Below, piece after piece: positions 8,374 through 19,433 of a DNA stretch of 64,000 nt; the first letter of the stretch is position 1, and every line of letters begins with the position of its first letter. A program made the translations under genes and the position numbers. Source of the DNA: Azospira oryzae (GTDB lineage: Bacteria > Pseudomonadota > Gammaproteobacteria > Burkholderiales > Rhodocyclaceae); contig NZ_SHKM01000002.1 of the NCBI RefSeq assembly GCF_004217225.1, forward strand, positions 62,001 to 126,000, written 5' to 3'. The notes under the pieces are model-generated. The model saw only the letters and a program-made list of their open reading frames with translations. It did no database searches and was not told the DNA's origin.

Positions 8374-9285
8374 ATGCGCATCTCCCTCGACGCCCTGCAG
8401 ATCCTCGACGCCATCGACACCCAGGGCTCCTACGCTGCCGCCGCCAGCCGCCTGCACCGGGTACCCTCGGCCCTCTCCCACGCCATGCAGAAGCTGGAAG
8501 GGGAGCTGGGGGTGGAACTGTTCGAGAAGAGCGGCCGCCGCGCCATCCTCACTGCCGCCGGTCGCACCCTGCTGGAGGACGGCCGCCATCTGCTGCGCGC
8601 CGCCCTGGAGCTGGAATCCCGGGTGAAGCGGGTGGCCACCGGCTGGGAAACGGAGCTGTCCATCGCGGTGGACTCGGTCATCCCCGGCGAGCGCCTCTAT
8701 CCCCTGCTGCAGCGCTTCTACGACGAAGGCCACGGCACCCGCCTGCGCCTCTCCTACGAAGTCCTGGGGGGCTGCTGGGACGCCCTGACCACGGGCCGGG
8801 CCGACCTGGTGATCGGCGCCCCCGGCGACATGCCGGCCCGGGGCGGCATCGCCACCCGGCCCCTGGGCACCATGGAGCTGGTATTCACCATGGCCCCCGG
8901 TCATCCCCTGAGCACGGTGCCCGAGCCCATCCCGGCCCACGAACTGGCCCGGTACCGGGCCGTGGTGCTGGCCGACACTTCCCGGGAACTGGCCGCCCGC
9001 ACCAGCGGCCTGCTGGAAGGCCAGGACGCCCTGCGGGTGCCGGACATGCAGAGCAAGGCGGCGGCCCAGGCCGCCGGTCTTGGCGTCGGCCACCTGCCGC
9101 CCTGGCTGGTGGCGCGGGAAGTGGCGGCAGGCCGCCTGGTCACCAGGACCCTGGCCGAACCCAAGGGCAGCACCCCGCTCCACATTGCCTGGCGCCCCTC
9201 CCACGAGGGCCGTGCCCTGGCCTGGTTCCTGGCGGCCCTGGAGGACCGGGAGCTGTGCCAGGCCCTGACCGAGGGTCTGGCGTAA
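8374..9285 (+). CDS. LysR family transcriptional regulator, YhaJ-like
   Basis: A 303-residue LysR-type regulator. The N-terminal winged helix-turn-helix (residues 1-60) shows LDALQILDAIDTQGSYAAAA and LSHAMQKLEGELGVELFEKS. The effector-binding domain fills the rest, with the usual GRADLVIG core. Length and order are typical. Its position divergent from the pirin gene, as for E. coli yhaJ/yhaK, suggests it controls the pirin and possibly the WrbA-like gene in response to an aromatic or quinone-like signal; the inducer cannot be read from the sequence. Confidence 0.93.
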   Translation: MRISLDALQILDAIDTQGSYAAAASRLHRVPSALSHAMQKLEGELGVELFEKSGRRAILTAAGRTLLEDGRHLLRAALELESRVKRVATGWETELSIAVDSVIPGERLYPLLQRFYDEGHGTRLRLSYEVLGGCWDALTTGRADLVIGAPGDMPARGGIATRPLGTMELVFTMAPGHPLSTVPEPIPAHELARYRAVVLADTSRELAARTSGLLEGQDALRVPDMQSKAAAQAAGLGVGHLPPWLVAREVAAGRLVTRTLAEPKGSTPLHIAWRPSHEGRALAWFLAALEDRELCQALTEGLA

Positions 9286-9323
9286 AGGGGGAAGCCGGCC
9301 CCCGGCTGGGGTAAAATTCCCGG

Positions 9324-12779
<3,456 letters not shown>

Positions 12780-12826
12780 CTCCGGCCCGGCCGGGCCATG
12801 CTTACCCCACTCCTGAGGAGCCTGCC

Positions 12827-13081
12827 ATGAACTGCAAACCCCTTCTCGCCGTTGCCCTGGCACTGGCCCTGGCCGCCTGTTCCAAGGTCACCCTGGAAAA
12901 CTACGGCAAGCTGAAAATGGGCCAGAAGTACGAGGAAGTGACGGCCATCATCGGCGAGCCCAGCCACTGCGACGAAACCCTGGGGGTGCGTTCCTGCGCC
13001 TGGGGCAGCGAACAGCAGGGCATCACCGTCAATTTCTTCGGCGGCCAGGTGGTCCTGCTCTCCGCCCGCAACCTGAAGTAG
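12827..13081 (+). CDS. Small putative lipoprotein, BamE/DUF3862-like
   Basis: An 84-residue exported protein. A short signal peptide ends in the lipobox ALAAC, making Cys18 the lipidated residue. The mature part (ENYGKLKMGQKYEEVTAIIGEP onward) has the pattern of the SmpA/BamE-like fold: a short helix pair ending in GMxYxEVxxIIGxP, then strands containing CAWG and ITVNFFGGQV. Such proteins sit at the inner or outer membrane and can assist envelope assembly; the function here is unknown. GAGGAG lies six bases before the ATG. It is 47 bases after dnaE and four bases before the cupin gene. Confidence 0.8.
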   Translation: MNCKPLLAVALALALAACSKVTLENYGKLKMGQKYEEVTAIIGEPSHCDETLGVRSCAWGSEQQGITVNFFGGQVVLLSARNLK

Positions 13082-13085
13082 GCCC

Positions 13086-13571
13086 ATGTCCGTCCGCCTC
13101 ATCGACGGCGCCCTGCTGGCGGAGGTGACAGCCGAAGCCCAGGCCTCGCCCCGGCTCCGCAAGAACCGCAATTTCCATCCCCGGGACGACTACCCGGGCC
13201 ACCGCCTGCTCAACGCCCTGGAACCGGGCTCCTACGTGCCGCCCCACCGCCACCTGGACCCCAACAAGGATGAAACCATGGTGGTCCTCAGCGGCCGCCT
13301 GGGCCTGGTGACCTTCGACGGGCAGGGCAACATCGCCGGCACTGCCGTGCTGGCCCCGGGCAGCCACACCCTGGGCGTGGACATCCCCCACGGCACCTGG
13401 CACTCCGTCCTGGCCCTGTGCCCGGGCACTGTCTTCCTCGAAGCCAAGTCCGGCCCCTACCTGCCCCTCACCGGCGACGAACTGGCCCCCTGGGCCCCGG
13501 CGGAAGGCCAGGTAGAAGCGGCAGCCTACCAGGCCACCCTGGCCCGCCTCTTCGCCGCCCCGGCAAGCTAA
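13086..13571 (+). CDS. WbuC family cupin-fold metalloprotein
   Basis: A 161-residue single-domain cupin. The family signatures are RKNRNFHP near residue 25, LNALEPGSYVPPHRHLDPNK near residues 42-61 with the metal-binding histidines, and FLEAKSGPYLP followed by APWAPAEG toward the end. WbuC proteins are named for an O-antigen cluster in E. coli, but their reaction is not known and many, like this one, lie outside sugar clusters. It follows the small lipoprotein by four bases and is probably cotranscribed with it. Confidence 0.87.
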   Translation: MSVRLIDGALLAEVTAEAQASPRLRKNRNFHPRDDYPGHRLLNALEPGSYVPPHRHLDPNKDETMVVLSGRLGLVTFDGQGNIAGTAVLAPGSHTLGVDIPHGTWHSVLALCPGTVFLEAKSGPYLPLTGDELAPWAPAEGQVEAAAYQATLARLFAAPAS

Positions 13572-13597
13572 AAAAAAGGCCCGCTGGGGAGCGGGCC
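13571..13597 (-). terminator. Terminator for the OprC-like receptor gene
   Basis: On the minus strand an eight-base-pair stem GGCCCGCT/AGCGGGCC (13578-13585 and 13590-13597) is followed by at least seven T residues. It lies between the convergent cupin and receptor genes and mainly serves the receptor. Confidence 0.9.
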
Positions 13598-13624
13598 TGA
13601 ACTTTCGAGAGGTAGTACAGGAAC

Positions 13625-15643
13625 TCAGTCGAGGGCGATCTGGGCCTTCAGCCAGAAGGTGCGCCCGGGCTCGTTGATGCGTAGCGTCGACGCACCAAGG
13701 TAGCCGGCAATGTCGGAGCCGCCCTTGGACAGATGCTCGGCATAGACCTTGTCGAACAGGTTATCCACGCCGGCACTGAGCAGGGCCTTCTTGTTGGGAC
13801 GATAGCCGGCGTTGAGGGAGAAGACGCCGAAGCCGCCGCTGCGTCCCAGGTCCTTGCCGTTGGAAACGATGTTGCCGGAACCCACGTCGTAGCGGTCCTG
13901 GGCCGAAACGAGCCGGGCCAGGGCACCGACGGAATAGGTCTTGTCGTCATAGGACAGGCCGACCCGCAGCTCCAGGGGCGGCTGCTGGGCCAGGGGCTTG
14001 TCGTCCGTGTCGTTGCTGCCGCGCACGTAGGCCAGGGTGCCGTAGCCCTTCCAGGCGGAATTGAACTGGTAGGCCAGGTCGGCTTCGCCGCCGTAGATGG
14101 TGGCATCCACATTGCGCGTCACCGCCGTGCCGACCCAGCGGATCAGCAGGTAGTCCTGCACCTTGCTGTAGAAGCCGGAGACCGCACCGCTCCAGGGACC
14201 GTTGCGATAGTTGGCGCCCACGTCCAGCTGGGTGGTCTTTTCCGGCTTGACGTCGAGGAAGACGCTGGTGGCCGGCGCCAGGGGATTGCCCTTGCCCCGC
14301 TCCCAGAAATCGGCGGTCCGGCCGGCATGGCCCAGGCCGGCGTACCAGGTGCCGGCACCCTTGGCAAAGTCGTTCTCGTAACGCAGGAAACCGCTGCCCA
14401 GGGTCTCCTTGTCGGTCTTACCCCGGGTGATGCTGGTGGCGCGCTTGTCCTGCACCTCATGCCAGTCCACACGCAGGCCGCCGATGACACGGCGATCCTC
14501 GGCCAGCAGGTGGGTGGCTTCGCTGAACAGACCATGCTGCTTGAAGATCATGTCCTCGGCCCAGGCCTTGGACTGGTAGCTCGTTTCAGCCGCCGCGGCG
14601 CTCATCATGGACATGCCGGAACGGAAGCGGTGGGTATCTTCCTTCTGGTCCACGCCGATGGTGACCTTGGTGCTATCGCCGGGAGCCAGGGTGATGGAGA
14701 AGCGGCTGCCCAGGGTCTTGCGGTCCGGATTGCTGACCATGTAGCTGGATGCCGGCGGCTTGGTGCGCAGACTGTAGTTGTCCATCACGTGGTCCACGTA
14801 GTTGTAGTAGGCCTGGGCCTCCACCTTGTCCACCAGGGCGGAAAGCTTGCGCTTCTCGAACTTCAGGGCCACGTTCTCCCGGGCGAACTTGGAGCCGTCC
14901 ATGGAGCGGTCGGCGTAGGCAGCCTCGCCGTCGCTGCGGGCCAGGGACAGTTCCATGCGGGTGTTGTCGTCCGGCGTCAGGCCGATGGCTGCATTGTTGC
15001 TCCAGCGGGTGTAGCGGGAGTGCACGGTGTTGCCGTTGCCATCCTTGTAGTCGTCCGAATCGGCCCGGGTCGCCCCGGCCTGGACGTAGAAGTTGCCGTT
15101 GCCGGCCCGGATGTCGGCCATCTGGTCGTTGCGGCCGAAGCTGCCGAAGGTGAGGCTGCCATTGGCCTTCCAGCCGGCTTCGCGGAAGCGCTTGATGTCC
15201 TTCTCGAACAGCACCACCCCGGCCGACTGGCCGGCGCCGTAGAGCACGCTCTGCGGGCCCTTGAGCACCGTCACGCGGTCGTAGGATTCGGGATAGACAT
15301 AGGCCGTCGGCGGATCCATGCGGCCGCCGCAGCCGCCGTAGATTTCCTGGCCGTCCAGGAGGATGCCCAGGCGGGAGCCGGAAAAGCCCCGCAGCACCGG
15401 GTCACCGTCGGTGCCGCCCTTGCGGATGACGGAAAAGCCCGGGATGGTCTTGAGGAAGTCGGCACCGTCGTGGGCCGGCAGCGGCTGGCGCGGGGCCTTG
15501 GGGTCGGTGACGACCTTGAGCGGCTCCTCCATGCGCGGGGCGGTGACGACCACGGTGTCGAGGGTGGTGCCGTCTTCAGCGACGGCCACCAGTGGAAATG
15601 CGAGAAAAATGGCCAGACTGAGCCGGCTAGGCATGAACTGCAT
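13625..15643 (-). CDS. oprC: TonB-dependent copper receptor, OprC/NosA type
   Basis: A 672-residue TonB-dependent outer-membrane receptor. A signal peptide (cleavage near residue 22) is followed by the TonB-box-like DTVVVTAPR, a plug domain to about residue 150 and a 22-strand barrel ending in a terminal strand (FWLKAQIALD). The plug carries YGGCGGRMDPPTAYVYPESY. Its Cys105-xxx-Met109 matches the CxxxM copper site described for OprC, which supports copper over iron. A methionine-rich barrel loop (RSGMSMMSAAAAE) could supply further ligands. It stands alone between terminators. A short inverted repeat overlaps its ribosome-binding site. Confidence 0.9.
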   Translation of the reverse strand: MQFMPSRLSLAIFLAFPLVAVAEDGTTLDTVVVTAPRMEEPLKVVTDPKAPRQPLPAHDGADFLKTIPGFSVIRKGGTDGDPVLRGFSGSRLGILLDGQEIYGGCGGRMDPPTAYVYPESYDRVTVLKGPQSVLYGAGQSAGVVLFEKDIKRFREAGWKANGSLTFGSFGRNDQMADIRAGNGNFYVQAGATRADSDDYKDGNGNTVHSRYTRWSNNAAIGLTPDDNTRMELSLARSDGEAAYADRSMDGSKFARENVALKFEKRKLSALVDKVEAQAYYNYVDHVMDNYSLRTKPPASSYMVSNPDRKTLGSRFSITLAPGDSTKVTIGVDQKEDTHRFRSGMSMMSAAAAETSYQSKAWAEDMIFKQHGLFSEATHLLAEDRRVIGGLRVDWHEVQDKRATSITRGKTDKETLGSGFLRYENDFAKGAGTWYAGLGHAGRTADFWERGKGNPLAPATSVFLDVKPEKTTQLDVGANYRNGPWSGAVSGFYSKVQDYLLIRWVGTAVTRNVDATIYGGEADLAYQFNSAWKGYGTLAYVRGSNDTDDKPLAQQPPLELRVGLSYDDKTYSVGALARLVSAQDRYDVGSGNIVSNGKDLGRSGGFGVFSLNAGYRPNKKALLSAGVDNLFDKVYAEHLSKGGSDIAGYLGASTLRINEPGRTFWLKAQIALD

Positions 15644-15649
15644 GATGCT

Positions 15650-15681
15650 CCCCTGAGATGTTATTGACAGCTTTTCAGGGG
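15650..15681 (-). promoter_or_regulatory. Inverted repeat overlapping the oprC ribosome-binding site
   Basis: CCCCTGA (15650-15656) and TCAGGGG (15675-15681) form a perfect seven-base inverted repeat with an 18-base spacer in the leader of the receptor gene. On the minus strand the second arm, CAGGGGAG, is also the likely ribosome-binding site, seven bases before the ATG. If transcription starts upstream of both arms the hairpin would hide the site. It could instead be a DNA operator. Confidence 0.5.
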
Positions 15682-15758
15682 TGGGATTCTGGCGGCAGCG
15701 GCGCCGGGCGGGAATGTGACACGGTGTCGCACCGAAGTGGTGCCAACGCCCTGCACCA

Positions 15759-15788
15759 TAAAAAAAGCCACCGTTGCCGGTGGCTTTT
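15759..15788. terminator. Bidirectional terminator downstream of ahpC
   Basis: A seven-base-pair stem GCCACCG/CGGTGGC (15767-15773 and 15778-15784) with a four-base loop is flanked by an A run on the left and TTTT on the right. The long U tract on the minus strand marks it as the ahpC terminator. Confidence 0.9.
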
Positions 15789-15819
15789 CGGGCGACGCCC
15801 CGGAGGGCGGACGCAGGAC

Positions 15820-16419
15820 TCAGAGAGCCTCGGCGTTCTCGGCCAGGTACTTGGCGACGCCCTCGGGGCTGGCGGTCATGCCCTTCTTGCCCTTGTTCCA
15901 GCCGGCGGGACAGACTTCGCCGTGCTCTTCGGTGAATTGCAGGGCATCCACCATGCGCAGCATCTCGTCGATATTGCGCCCCAGGGGCAGGTCGTTCACC
16001 ACCTGGTGGCGCACCACGCCGGCCTTGTCGATCAGGAAGGAGCCGCGGAAAGCGACGCCGGGCGCAGCTTCCACGTCGTAGGCCTGACAGATTTCATGCT
16101 TGATGTCGGCCACCAGGGGATAGCCGACCTGGCCGATGCCGCCCTTCTCGACGGGAGTGTTCTTCCAGGCCAGGTGGGTGAACTGGGAGTCGATGGAGCA
16201 GCCCACCACTTCGACGCCGCGCTGCTTGAATTCGGCCAGGCGATGGTCGAAGGCGATCAGTTCGGAGGGGCAGACGAAGGTGAAGTCCAGGGGGTAGAAA
16301 AAGAGGACGGCGTACTTGCCCTTGATGTGCTCGGAAAAGGTCACTTCCTTGATTTCGTTGTTGCCGAGGACGGCCAGGGCTTTGAAATCGGGGGCTTGTT
16401 TACCGACGAGAACGGCCAT
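15820..16419 (-). CDS. ahpC: AhpC-type 2-Cys peroxiredoxin
   Basis: A 199-residue typical 2-Cys peroxiredoxin that reduces hydrogen peroxide, organic hydroperoxides and peroxynitrite. The peroxidatic cysteine is Cys50 in YPLDFTFVCPSE, and the resolving cysteine is Cys170 in GEVCPAGW. The order and length match the AhpC/Prx1 class rather than BCP or the one-Cys class. No ahpF or ahpD gene is adjacent, so reduction may come from thioredoxin. A good sigma-70 promoter precedes it with a leader of about 90 bases, and a terminator follows, so it is transcribed alone. Confidence 0.95.
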   Translation of the reverse strand: MAVLVGKQAPDFKALAVLGNNEIKEVTFSEHIKGKYAVLFFYPLDFTFVCPSELIAFDHRLAEFKQRGVEVVGCSIDSQFTHLAWKNTPVEKGGIGQVGYPLVADIKHEICQAYDVEAAPGVAFRGSFLIDKAGVVRHQVVNDLPLGRNIDEMLRMVDALQFTEEHGEVCPAGWNKGKKGMTASPEGVAKYLAENAEAL

Positions 16420-16514
16420 TGTTTTTCTCCTGAATGACGGGGATGGGGGAATCGGGATCGGGGTCTGAGCCCCAGGCCGGACGCCATGGTTGGCGCCCGT
16501 GCCAGCGCTTTTCG

Positions 16515-16543
16515 AATCTAACCGAGGGTCAGGACGCTGTCAA
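16515..16543 (-). promoter_or_regulatory. Sigma-70 promoter of ahpC
   Basis: On the minus strand TTGACA (16543-16538), a 17-base spacer and TAGATT (16520-16515) form a near-consensus promoter. Its -35 box overlaps the last bases of the upstream gene. The start would lie near 16508, giving a leader of about 90 bases before ahpC. Confidence 0.75.
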
Positions 16544-17133
16544 TTTCGCGCCAGGTAAGGCTCGAAGCCCGGCAACAGACCGATGGCCCGGGCCGGCAGG
16601 GGTTCGGGCACCAGGCTGCCCTGGAATACCGCCTCGATCACCGGTGGCTCCCGCCAGGGCTGGTCCATGAAGGTCAGTCCGGCCTCTTCCACCAGGGTGC
16701 CCGCCCAGTAGGCCCGGGAAATCTCGCCCAGGGTATCCAGATCCAGGTTGTGGGGCAGGTGCAGGTAATCGATCCAGTTGGCGTCGTGGTAGGAGCAGGT
16801 ATAGGCGCCCCGGGTGGTGACCCGGGTCAGCAACTTGCCGAAGACCCGGCCGGGATGCTTGTTGCGGTAGTTCTCCGCGTCGGTGCGGGTGGCAAAGAGG
16901 AATTGGGCGTGCAGGCGGGAGGGATAACGCTCGAAGCTGCGCTGGCGGAAGAACTCCAGGTTGTATTCGGCGAAGTAGTTGTGCACCAGCTGGGGATTGA
17001 TGCCGGAGGGAAAGACGGTGCGCGGCTCGGCATGGGGGCCGCCGCTCTGGAAATCCCATCCCGGCAAGGACTCCTCCGGCTCTAGCCAGACATAGAGTTC
17101 GAGGGGGGCGGCGCCGCGCAGGAGATTATCCAT
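16540..17133 (-). CDS. Conserved hypothetical protein, 197 residues
   Basis: I do not recognise this protein. It has no signal peptide or membrane segment and is rich in aromatic residues. The central part, SRLHAQFLFATRTDAENYRN near residues 72-91 followed by a TTRGAYTCSYHDANWIDYL stretch, recalls ADP-ribosyltransferase-like folds such as DUF2441, but the similarity is too weak to name it. It starts 12 bases after the acylphosphatase gene and is the last gene of the operon with the small membrane protein, SulP and acylphosphatase. Its coding bias matches its neighbours. Confidence 0.75.
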   Translation of the reverse strand: MDNLLRGAAPLELYVWLEPEESLPGWDFQSGGPHAEPRTVFPSGINPQLVHNYFAEYNLEFFRQRSFERYPSRLHAQFLFATRTDAENYRNKHPGRVFGKLLTRVTTRGAYTCSYHDANWIDYLHLPHNLDLDTLGEISRAYWAGTLVEEAGLTFMDQPWREPPVIEAVFQGSLVPEPLPARAIGLLPGFEPYLARN

Positions 17134-17145
17134 GACGGCATTGTG

Positions 17146-17433
17146 TCAGAGGCTGGGGCGCTGTTCAAAACCTTCTGTCGGATCGGCTTCCGGCGCGGCT
17201 TCCAGGATCTCCACCCCGCTCACCCGGGCGGCCGGCGGTCCCTGGGCGGCCCAGGCCAGCAGTCCGGCCACCGCCTCGGCTTCGCCCCAGGCCAGGGCCT
17301 CCACCGAACCGTTGCTGCGGTTGCGCACCCAGCCCCTCAGCCCCAGGCCTTGGGCCTCGCTGCAGAGGGACCAGCGAAAGCCGACACCCTGCACCAGGCC
17401 GCGCACCCGCAGCCGCACCGCCCGTTCAGGCAT
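17146..17433 (-). CDS. acyP: Acylphosphatase
   Basis: A 95-residue acylphosphatase, which hydrolyses acyl phosphates such as acetyl phosphate or carbamoyl phosphate. The phosphate loop VQGVGFRWS contains catalytic Arg20, and GWVRNRSNGSVE contains catalytic Asn38; both are intact and the length is standard. Its ATG overlaps the stop of the SulP gene by several bases, so it is translationally coupled. The repeated pairing in one operon hints at a role in acyl phosphate or bicarbonate/anion metabolism, but that is inference. Confidence 0.93.
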   Translation of the reverse strand: MPERAVRLRVRGLVQGVGFRWSLCSEAQGLGLRGWVRNRSNGSVEALAWGEAEAVAGLLAWAAQGPPAARVSGVEILEAAPEADPTEGFEQRPSL

Positions 17434-19093
17434 GGGACGGGGAGCCTCCTGCCTCATCCCGGGGCAGCAGGATGGCGGCCCGCTGCCAGGCCTCGGCCAG
17501 GCTGTCCACCAGGTTGTCCGTCCCCACGTCGTCGGCAAAGCCGGAGCGGGACACCAGGGAACCGGGCTGGGCATTGAGCCCGGCCAGGATCAGGCAGCCA
17601 CCCCGCTTGGCCAGCATGCGCTGCAGGGCCTCCAGGGTGTCCAGGCCGGTGGTGTCCAGGTTGATCACCTGGTGCAGGTCCAGGATCAGCACCTGGGTGC
17701 CCTGGGCATGCTGGTCCAGCAGGGTCTGCAGCTTGCCCACGGCGCCGAAGAAGAGGGAGCCGTAGAGACTGTAGGCCGCCACCGGCTGGCCCGCCGCCCA
17801 GTCGGGCAGGCTCAGGGGCGCCACCTTGGTCAGCTCGGACATGCGGTAGATGAAGAAGAGGGAAGCCAGCACCATGCCGATCTCCACCGCCAGGGTCAGG
17901 TCGAAGACCACGGTGATGAAGAAGGTGGAAAGGAGGATGGCCCGGTAGTTCATGGAGTAACGGGGCAGTTCCTTGAACTCGTGCCACTCGCCCATGTTCC
18001 AGGCCACCACCATGAGGATGGCGGAGAGGGTGGCCAGGGGCACGTCGCTGGCCAGGGGGGCCGCCACCAGCACCACCGCCAGCAGGGTCAGGGCGTGCAC
18101 CATGCCGGCCACCGGAGTACGGCCGCCGGCCCGCACATTGGTGCTGGTGCGGGCGATGGCGCCGGTGGCGGCAAAACCGCCCACCAGGGGAGCCACCACA
18201 TTGGCGACGCCCTGGGCCAGCAGTTCCTGGTTGGGATCGTGGCGGTCGTCGATCTGGCTGTCGGCCACCCGGGCGGAGAGCAGGGACTCGATGGCCCCCA
18301 GCAGGGCAATGGTGATGGCCGGGGAAATGAGGTTGCGCAGGGTGGACAGGGTCAGCTCGGGAAAGGCGAAGGCCGGCAGGGACTGGGGAATGCCGCCAAA
18401 GCGGCTGCCGATGGTCTCCACCGGGAATTCGAGCAGGGACTGGGCCACCGTGCCGGCGATCAGCACCGCCAGGGGGCCGGGCAACTTGCCCAGCAGGGGC
18501 AGCTTGCCGGCCACCTTCTTGTTCCACAGCACCAGCAGCACCAGGGAGACGGAAGCCAGAGCCAGGGTGGGCAGATCGGTATTGGGCAGGTTAGCCGCCA
18601 GCACCTTCATCTTGGCGAAGAACTCGGCCGGCAGGGCCTCCATGTCCAGGCCAAGGAATTCCTTGATCTGGCTGATGAAGATGAGCACAGCGATACCGTT
18701 GGTGAAGCCGATCACCACCGTCACCGGGATGAAGCGGATCAGGGCGCCGAGGCGGGCCAGGCCCATGCCGATGAGGATCAGCCCGGCCAGCATGGTGGCG
18801 ATGAGCAGGTTGGCCAGGCCGTATTGGGCGACGATGCCGTAGACGATGACGATGAAGGCACCGGTGGGGCCGCCGATCTGCACCCGGGAGCCGCCCAGGG
18901 CGGCGATGATGAAACCGGCGACGATGGCGGTCCAGATACCGGCCGCCGGATCGACGCCGGAGGCGATGGCGAAGGCCATGGCCAGGGGCAGGGCCAGGAC
19001 GCCGACAGTGAGGCCGGCCGACACGTCGCGCCCGAACTGGGCCCGGTCGTAGTCAGGCAGGCAGTCCAGGAGCTTCGGTCGGAAAGCGCTCAT
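17426..19093 (-). CDS. SulP family anion transporter with STAS domain
   Basis: A 555-residue SulP (SLC26-like) inner-membrane transporter. The membrane part (about residues 25-420) has the opening LTVGVLALPLAMAFAIASG segment and the signature GGSRVQIGGPTGAFIVIVYG. A cytoplasmic STAS domain occupies about residues 440-540 (LILDLHQVINLDTTGLDTLE). Family members carry sulfate, bicarbonate (BicA) or dicarboxylates (DauA); the substrate here is not readable. No carbonic anhydrase or sulfate assimilation gene is adjacent. It overlaps the small membrane protein gene by four bases (ATGA) and the acylphosphatase gene by eight. Confidence 0.93.
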   Translation of the reverse strand: MSAFRPKLLDCLPDYDRAQFGRDVSAGLTVGVLALPLAMAFAIASGVDPAAGIWTAIVAGFIIAALGGSRVQIGGPTGAFIVIVYGIVAQYGLANLLIATMLAGLILIGMGLARLGALIRFIPVTVVIGFTNGIAVLIFISQIKEFLGLDMEALPAEFFAKMKVLAANLPNTDLPTLALASVSLVLLVLWNKKVAGKLPLLGKLPGPLAVLIAGTVAQSLLEFPVETIGSRFGGIPQSLPAFAFPELTLSTLRNLISPAITIALLGAIESLLSARVADSQIDDRHDPNQELLAQGVANVVAPLVGGFAATGAIARTSTNVRAGGRTPVAGMVHALTLLAVVLVAAPLASDVPLATLSAILMVVAWNMGEWHEFKELPRYSMNYRAILLSTFFITVVFDLTLAVEIGMVLASLFFIYRMSELTKVAPLSLPDWAAGQPVAAYSLYGSLFFGAVGKLQTLLDQHAQGTQVLILDLHQVINLDTTGLDTLEALQRMLAKRGGCLILAGLNAQPGSLVSRSGFADDVGTDNLVDSLAEAWQRAAILLPRDEAGGSPSHA

Positions 19094-19362
19094 TGTTGTG
19101 CTGTGCTGTCTTGTGGGGGAACCTGTTTCAGGGTCTCGCGCAGGATCTGGGCGGCGGCCCAGAGCATGAGACCCAAACCGGCGAGGGTGCTGAGGATAGC
19201 CTCGCCCATGGAGGACGGGAAGTTGCGGAAAAACAGGGGTTCCTTGCCCGTCAGGTAGGCCAGGCCGACGGCGAACGCCACCATGCCGACCACGTCCAGG
19301 AGGGCGAAGCCGACGATGGGCAGGGTCAGGGAAAAGCGCCTTTTACCTTGGGGCAGGATCAT
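19090..19362 (-). CDS. Small two-helix membrane protein of unknown function
   Basis: A 90-residue hydrophobic protein with two predicted membrane segments, about residues 13-38 (TLPIVGFALLDVVGMVAFAV) and 53-76 (GEAILSTLAGLGLMLWAAAQIL), and a short polar tail. I do not recognise the family. Its stop overlaps the SulP start in an ATGA junction, so it is the first gene of that operon and may be an accessory or stabilising subunit of the transporter. The start ATG at 19360-19362 has only a weak upstream AGG. Confidence 0.72.
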   Translation of the reverse strand: MILPQGKRRFSLTLPIVGFALLDVVGMVAFAVGLAYLTGKEPLFFRNFPSSMGEAILSTLAGLGLMLWAAAQILRETLKQVPPQDSTAQQ

Positions 19363-19433
19363 GGCGTCAGCCTAGGGCCTGGGCCTGACACAGAACTTAC
19401 AGGCTGAATTTTTAGCAAACTTAGACCCCTTGG

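Noticed and set aside
15820-16419. Bacterioferritin comigratory protein (one-Cys or atypical peroxiredoxin)
   Set aside because: Both the peroxidatic and the C-terminal resolving cysteine (GEVCPAGW) are at AhpC-type positions.
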